From Desulfurococcales archaeon (GTDB lineage Archaea; Thermoproteota; Thermoprotei_A; Sulfolobales; Fervidicoccaceae): DNA of 64,000 bases. The notes under the pieces were generated by a model that was given only the letters and a program-made list of their open reading frames with translations, was not told where the DNA came from and searched no databases. Within the stretch, counting starts at the first letter, position 1, and each line of letters opens with the position of its first letter. This document shows, in pieces, positions 60,725-64,000 of this stretch. The DNA lies in NCBI GenBank assembly GCA_009904015.1, contig WYEQ01000012.1, positions 62,001 to 126,000 of the forward strand. Direction: 5' to 3'. Both the position numbers and the translations under genes were made by a program.

Positions 60725-60767
60725 CTGACCTCCTCCCCGCCCCTAAAGAGCGAGGCTTGCCCGTTGT
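60725..60767 (-). mobile_element. IS605/TnpB-type right-end copy downstream of YtcJ
   Basis: Minus-strand ACAACGGGCAAGCCTCGCTCTTTAGGGGCGGGGAGGAGGTCAG, aligned end to end with the 48075 copy (ACAAC...AAGCCTCGC...GGGGCGGGGAGGAGGTCAG) with some changes in the stem. It lies in the convergent 3' region of the amidohydrolase. Confidence 0.6.
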
Positions 60768-60807
60768 CATTAAAAATGGTTCCCAAAAGATAATCTGTAG
60801 CAATGTA

Positions 60808-61122
60808 CTAGGGTTTTCTAGTAGTTTTTTCCTCGAACATGTTCTCAGCGTAGATTCTATGTATGTAGAGTGATGATGAGCACTTGGGGCATTTTTCATC
60901 CAGTATCTTCCCTATATACATACCTTTCTGGAAGGTTCTTTGCTCTTCGTGGTCCTCATTGATACATCGTACAATTACTTTTGTTGTTAGCACCTCCTGT
61001 GTTGATGGAGGTATGCTTTTCAGTATAGCGTAGTAGAACAAGGTTAATATCAGGGCCATCATTACTAGTGTTATTAAGCTCTGTGTTTCCGGTGATATAG
61101 CGAGGGCGAGGTTGCTTATCAT
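60808..61122 (-). CDS. Membrane protein with zinc-knuckle-like tail
   Basis: 104 residues: N-terminal hydrophobic helix (LITLVMMALILTLFYYAILKSI, about 16-37), then a soluble part KVIVRCINEDHEEQRTFQKGMYIGKILDEKCPKCSSSLYIHRIYAE with CPKC and another Cys (VRCI). Unknown family. It is 11 bases downstream of the DUF1512 gene, suggesting joint function. Confidence 0.65.
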   Translation of the reverse strand: MISNLALAISPETQSLITLVMMALILTLFYYAILKSIPPSTQEVLTTKVIVRCINEDHEEQRTFQKGMYIGKILDEKCPKCSSSLYIHRIYAENMFEEKTTRKP

Positions 61123-61133
61123 TTCGTCTCTCC

Positions 61134-62243
61134 TCAGGCTATTCCAATAGTATTTCCTATACCGGCTATTATAATGGCTTTTTCTTTGGGAACCTTTCTT
61201 ATTAGCTCCCTGACGACTTCCATTGCTTTCTCAACTCCCTCGACCACTTGCTTTTTCATTTCCAGAATTGCTTCCTCAAAGCCCATTTTTATGACAACAG
61301 CGTGTAGAGGTATTCCGTACTTAGCGGCTATTCTCTCTATTCTAATTTTCTCTGGGCCTGGATCGCCAATCGCTGCTCCTACCCCCTCAGCTATGCTCCC
61401 CGTTTCTTCTCCTTCAAGCTTCAAAGCTGCATCAAGTGTTATTATTAATCCTATTTCTTTTCCGTTGCTAATGAGTTTTTCAACAAGCTTTTCTACAGCT
61501 TCTCCTGGATGACCAACGTTGCTTTGAGGCCCCTTCGCTTTGACAACGTATACTGTTCTCTCCTCTATGCTTGTAGTGTAGTAAACCGTGTCTTTGGATA
61601 TCTCTTCTGTTGGCTGGCTTAGCTTGACGATGTTGAATGCTAGTAGTGGTCCGGCGCCATCGCCTATTGGTTTTCCTTCCAGGAAGACATCGAGGGCTTG
61701 TCTATAGCTTTTCGCTTGTCTTAGTAGAGTTGGCATCAGCATGTCGAGCTGCATTATCAGTATCCAGTTATTGGTCTTTCTGCCCAGCAGTAGGTAGTGC
61801 CTAACAATCTTGTATACCTGGTTTAGCGCGGCGCTTATCTCGAGGGCTGTGAGAGCCAGGCTTCTCGTGAACTTATCCGTGTTTGGTAGTGTTTCTTCAA
61901 CTAGTTTTTCGAATCTTGTCTCCTGTGTTCTAAGTAGCGTCTCGAGTCTTCTAATTATATCTGTTGGTTCTATGTCCACGGGGCTGATAACGAAGTACTC
62001 CGATGCGGTATTAAACACGCTTTCAGGGTTCTGGGAGCCATTGTTCTTGAGGAACTCAATTGTCTTCTGCTTGCTCTCCAGAGCATATGTTTCCAGCACC
62101 TTCAGCTTAGCAGAGATATTTCTTGATTGGAGAAACACCTGTAATCTCTGGTTAAACCCGAGGAACAATAGCAGAAACACAACCGTGAATAGTAGTTGGG
62201 ATATAGCGTTTATCCAATCAACTAATCCAGCCAAGATTAACAC
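61134..62243 (-). CDS. DUF1512 protein
   Basis: 369 residues with an N-terminal hydrophobic segment (about 10-28) followed by a helical cytosolic region and a C-terminal domain containing DGAGPLLAFNIVKL, VKAKGPQSNVGHPGEAVEKLVEKLISNGKEIGLIITLDAALKLEGEETGSIAEGVGAAIGDPGPEKIRIE, typical DUF1512 markers. An archaeal family of unknown function. Confidence 0.88.
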   Translation of the reverse strand: MLILAGLVDWINAISQLLFTVVFLLLFLGFNQRLQVFLQSRNISAKLKVLETYALESKQKTIEFLKNNGSQNPESVFNTASEYFVISPVDIEPTDIIRRLETLLRTQETRFEKLVEETLPNTDKFTRSLALTALEISAALNQVYKIVRHYLLLGRKTNNWILIMQLDMLMPTLLRQAKSYRQALDVFLEGKPIGDGAGPLLAFNIVKLSQPTEEISKDTVYYTTSIEERTVYVVKAKGPQSNVGHPGEAVEKLVEKLISNGKEIGLIITLDAALKLEGEETGSIAEGVGAAIGDPGPEKIRIERIAAKYGIPLHAVVIKMGFEEAILEMKKQVVEGVEKAMEVVRELIRKVPKEKAIIIAGIGNTIGIA

Positions 62244-62467
62244 TTCTCCAAATCTTACTTATTCATCATAATAACTTTAACCAAAAATTAATTTTTCACT
62301 ATTTAGTTGTAGCAATACTATGATTATATCAACGCTTTTTCAGGCCTATTAAGCTTAACTGGTAGCATAGATTCAGGCAAGTACAAAAAAACGCTTTTTA
62401 TTCTTCATGGAGAAATATATGGAAACGTGTGGGCTGGGCGAAGAATAATTTATCATTATAGAAAAAA

Positions 62468-62508
62468 TAAACGCTAGTGATATGCAACAGATATTTAACT
62501 AGCGTTTA
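62468..62508. repeat. Perfect inverted repeat/hairpin
   Basis: TAAACGCTAGT (62468-62478) and ACTAGCGTTTA (62498-62508) are exact complements; the inner GATAT (62479-62483) and ATATT (62491-62495) can extend the stem with a 2-base bulge and a 7-base loop. About 16 bp in total. No flanking repeat of the pattern is seen elsewhere. Confidence 0.7.
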
Positions 62509-62550
62509 GCGCTATGAAAAACATGAAAGAAATAATAGGAGAGACCTTTT

Positions 62551-62604
62551 ATGGCAGAGAAGAAGAAGAAGAAGGAGAAGAAGGAGGAAAAACCAAAAGC
62601 TTAG
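62551..62604 (+). CDS. Possible lysine-rich micropeptide (17 aa)
   Basis: ATG 62551 with GGAGAG 7 bases upstream encodes MAEKKKKKEKKEEKPKA. The composition resembles the tail of ribosomal or DNA-binding proteins, but there is no continuation. It could be a genuine micropeptide or a chance reading. It begins 42 bases after the inverted repeat. Confidence 0.3.
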   Translation: MAEKKKKKEKKEEKPKA

Positions 62605-62719
62605 ACTAAGTTTTTAACCTCAATAAAATATCAATACATATACTTTTTTTCGATTGCTGTTTCCCGCCGGCTCTTTTTGGATAAGCTAATAAAGAGAGAA
62701 TTACAAAAACTTATTTTTG

Positions 62720-62806
<87 letters not shown>

Positions 62807-62840
62807 GTTTTCTAATTTTTATTTCTTGGGAGTCTCGTGG

Positions 62841-63434
62841 TTAGCTTAGTCCAAATCGAATGAAGATGTAAATGGAAAAGAAAAGTAGGGTTATGCTAGA
62901 GAAGAGCTTTACGCCTAGAATGAATGTCTTGTTAGTCCTGCCTTTGCTGATTATGGTGCTGAAAGAGAAAACCCAGCTAATTATTCCGATTATAAAGCCA
63001 ACGAGAATAGTGTAGCCAAAGCTTGCTATGAGGGATAGACCAGCTGTGAGCCACCAGGTTATTTGAAATGGGTTTGTTAATCCCATTGCGAGGCCCGTGG
63101 CGTAGTCCTTGGTGTGCGTAGAGCTTAGCTCTTTCTTTTTTGCTTGGCGTTCATAGTCGTTGTTTCCTTTGGCACGGAGAACCTGTACTGCTAGGTAAAA
63201 CATAAATACTGAGCCGATAATCCCAACGCTTTTTAACAGAACTGAGGGTATGATTGCCTTAATCATTAGCATAATTGTCATGAATATGAGGTCAGCGCTT
63301 AATGCCCCGAGTCCAACGAGGATCCCCCTAACACTGCTCGTGAGGCTCCTGTGAGCAATCATCGCGTTTACAGGTCCAGGTGGGGCAGCTAGGCTTAAGC
63401 CTAGGATGACCCCTCTTATAATCTCAGCGATCAT
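62841..63434 (-). CDS. LysE-family amino acid exporter
   Basis: 197-residue membrane protein with about six hydrophobic helices. N-terminal family signature: LGLSLAAPPGPVNAMIAHRSLTSSVRGILVGLGALSAD; later LAMGLTNPFQITWWLTAGLSLI. It probably exports an amino acid or small metabolite. It lies 17 bases downstream of a zinc-ribbon gene. Confidence 0.87.
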   Translation of the reverse strand: MIAEIIRGVILGLSLAAPPGPVNAMIAHRSLTSSVRGILVGLGALSADLIFMTIMLMIKAIIPSVLLKSVGIIGSVFMFYLAVQVLRAKGNNDYERQAKKKELSSTHTKDYATGLAMGLTNPFQITWWLTAGLSLIASFGYTILVGFIIGIISWVFSFSTIISKGRTNKTFILGVKLFSSITLLFFSIYIFIRFGLS

Positions 63435-63451
63435 TGTGTTTAACCAGACAT

Positions 63452-63883
63452 TTATTCTAGATGTTCGATTCGTATATTCTTATTCCAGTACTTCGTAATT
63501 GCTTTTAGAGCTGTCTTAAGCGGCTCTAGTTTTGGTTCTTCGCCGATAATTATGATTTGGTCACAGCCGCTCAATACCCATAACAAATTTTTTATGTCCT
63601 CAGCGTCAAGCTTGTCTCCTAGTAGCTTTATTTTGGCTTTCAGCTTGCCGCCACAATGTGGGCAGTATTTCGTATTAGTTTTTCTATAATCAATGATTAA
63701 GCCACAATCAACACAGGTAAGTTCCCATGGACTGCCAAGAACGTTTAGAATATTCGTGTTAACATTCGCGTCGCTTTTGAGCCGGCTATAGTCATGAAGC
63801 GTTAAGTTAATTACTTTAAGAATAGCTTTCTCTCCCGAAATAACGTTGTTTACGATTTCCTTGATTTTCTCAGCTATTCCCAC
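63452..63883 (-). CDS. Zinc-ribbon hypothetical protein
   Basis: 143 residues. A zinc ribbon CVDCGLIIDYRKTNTKYCPHCGGKL (about 57-81), flanked by helices (IKEIVNNVISGEKAILKVI, EPLKTALKAITKYW). No enzymatic motif. The ATG starts MGIAEKIKEIVN. Unknown function. Confidence 0.7.
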   Translation of the reverse strand: MGIAEKIKEIVNNVISGEKAILKVINLTLHDYSRLKSDANVNTNILNVLGSPWELTCVDCGLIIDYRKTNTKYCPHCGGKLKAKIKLLGDKLDAEDIKNLLWVLSGCDQIIIIGEEPKLEPLKTALKAITKYWNKNIRIEHLE

Positions 63884-63893
63884 CGGCGGGTAA

Positions 63894-64000
63894 ATGCACT
63901 TATTAAGTACTGGAGAAGCGGTCGAGGCCGCACTCGTTGTCCTTGGGAGAAGCGAGCTGGAAGTGCATCCATCAAGACCAGCGTTTATAACAACACAGAT
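63894..64000 (+). CDS. 5' part of an unidentified gene (runs off window)
   Basis: ATG 63894 opens a frame to the window end: MHLLSTGEAVEAALVVLGRSELEVHPSRPAFITTQ. The composition is protein-like, and it is divergent from the zinc-ribbon gene. I do not recognise the family from 35 residues. Confidence 0.5.
   Translation, partial: MHLLSTGEAVEAALVVLGRSELEVHPSRPAFITTQ

Noticed and set aside
38486-60767. CRISPR repeats
   Set aside because: The shared hairpin ends are dispersed over 22 kb on both strands with no regular spacers.

Overview
The window comes from a hyperthermophilic or thermophilic archaeon of the Thermoproteota (crenarchaeal) type. The evidence is RadA, NMD3, aIF1A, aIF2-beta, RIO1, Nog1, TFE, MBF1, Sec61-beta, PAN, aTrm56, a DUF1512 protein, archaeal pterin enzymes, tRNA genes with encoded CCA, frequent TTG/GTG starts and TATA-type promoters. 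I cannot name the species. No CRISPR array, rRNA operon, prophage, replication-initiator gene or intact transposase is visible.

Layout. 1-3.4 kb: 3' part of glycyl-tRNA synthetase, two small zinc proteins and deoC. 3.5-9.3 kb: sufCBD and a PadR-ABC exporter unit, then tRNA-Lys(TTT). 9.8-16.5 kb: a catabolic island with a cyclase-family amidohydrolase, FdrA, a free-standing 56-residue domain, DUF1116, DUF2877, XdhC and a MobA/MocA-like enzyme. In E. coli, FdrA-DUF1116-DUF2877 (AllFGH) form oxamic transcarbamylase, so this is probably an archaeal ureide/oxamate-type degradation system. The NCS1 nucleobase/ureide permease at 40.7 kb may feed it. 16.5-21.1 kb: minus-strand genes including HIT hydrolase, prepilin peptidase, RadA split by an endonuclease-free mini-intein, and signal peptidase. 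21.2-27.1 kb: glycine decarboxylase subunits joined to pterin genes (MptE, PTPS-like, MptA) and DUF1464. 27-30.5 kb: a Liv-type transporter lacking its ATPases. 31.5-34.7 kb: Mut7-C, AMMECR1 and DNA ligase. 34.7-40.2 kb: translation and ribosome-assembly genes.

38.4-39.1 kb, plus points at 48.1, 50.3 and 60.7 kb, hold a dispersed family of GC-rich structured elements ending in GGAGGAGGTCAG or a close variant. They look like the right ends and guide-RNA (omega-RNA) scaffolds of IS605/TnpB elements, but no tnpB gene is in the window. A well-formed box C/D sRNA candidate lies between two of them, and an H/ACA-like hairpin RNA is at 50.4 kb.

42.2-46.5 kb: a minus-strand information-processing operon (MBF1, HflX, aTrm56, TFE) that contains an orphan C5 DNA cytosine methyltransferase and a SPOUT-like protein. 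46.9-50.1 kb: PAN (without an evident HbYX tail), Sec61-beta, a phosphoesterase and a metallo-beta-lactamase-fold protein. 50.6-55.0 kb: a complete iron/thiamine-type ABC importer. 55.0-58.5 kb: argG-argH-argX (LysW-dependent arginine synthesis). 58.7-64 kb: a YtcJ-type amidohydrolase, DUF1512, tRNA-Leu(CAA), a LysE exporter, a zinc-ribbon protein and the 5' end of an unidentified gene.
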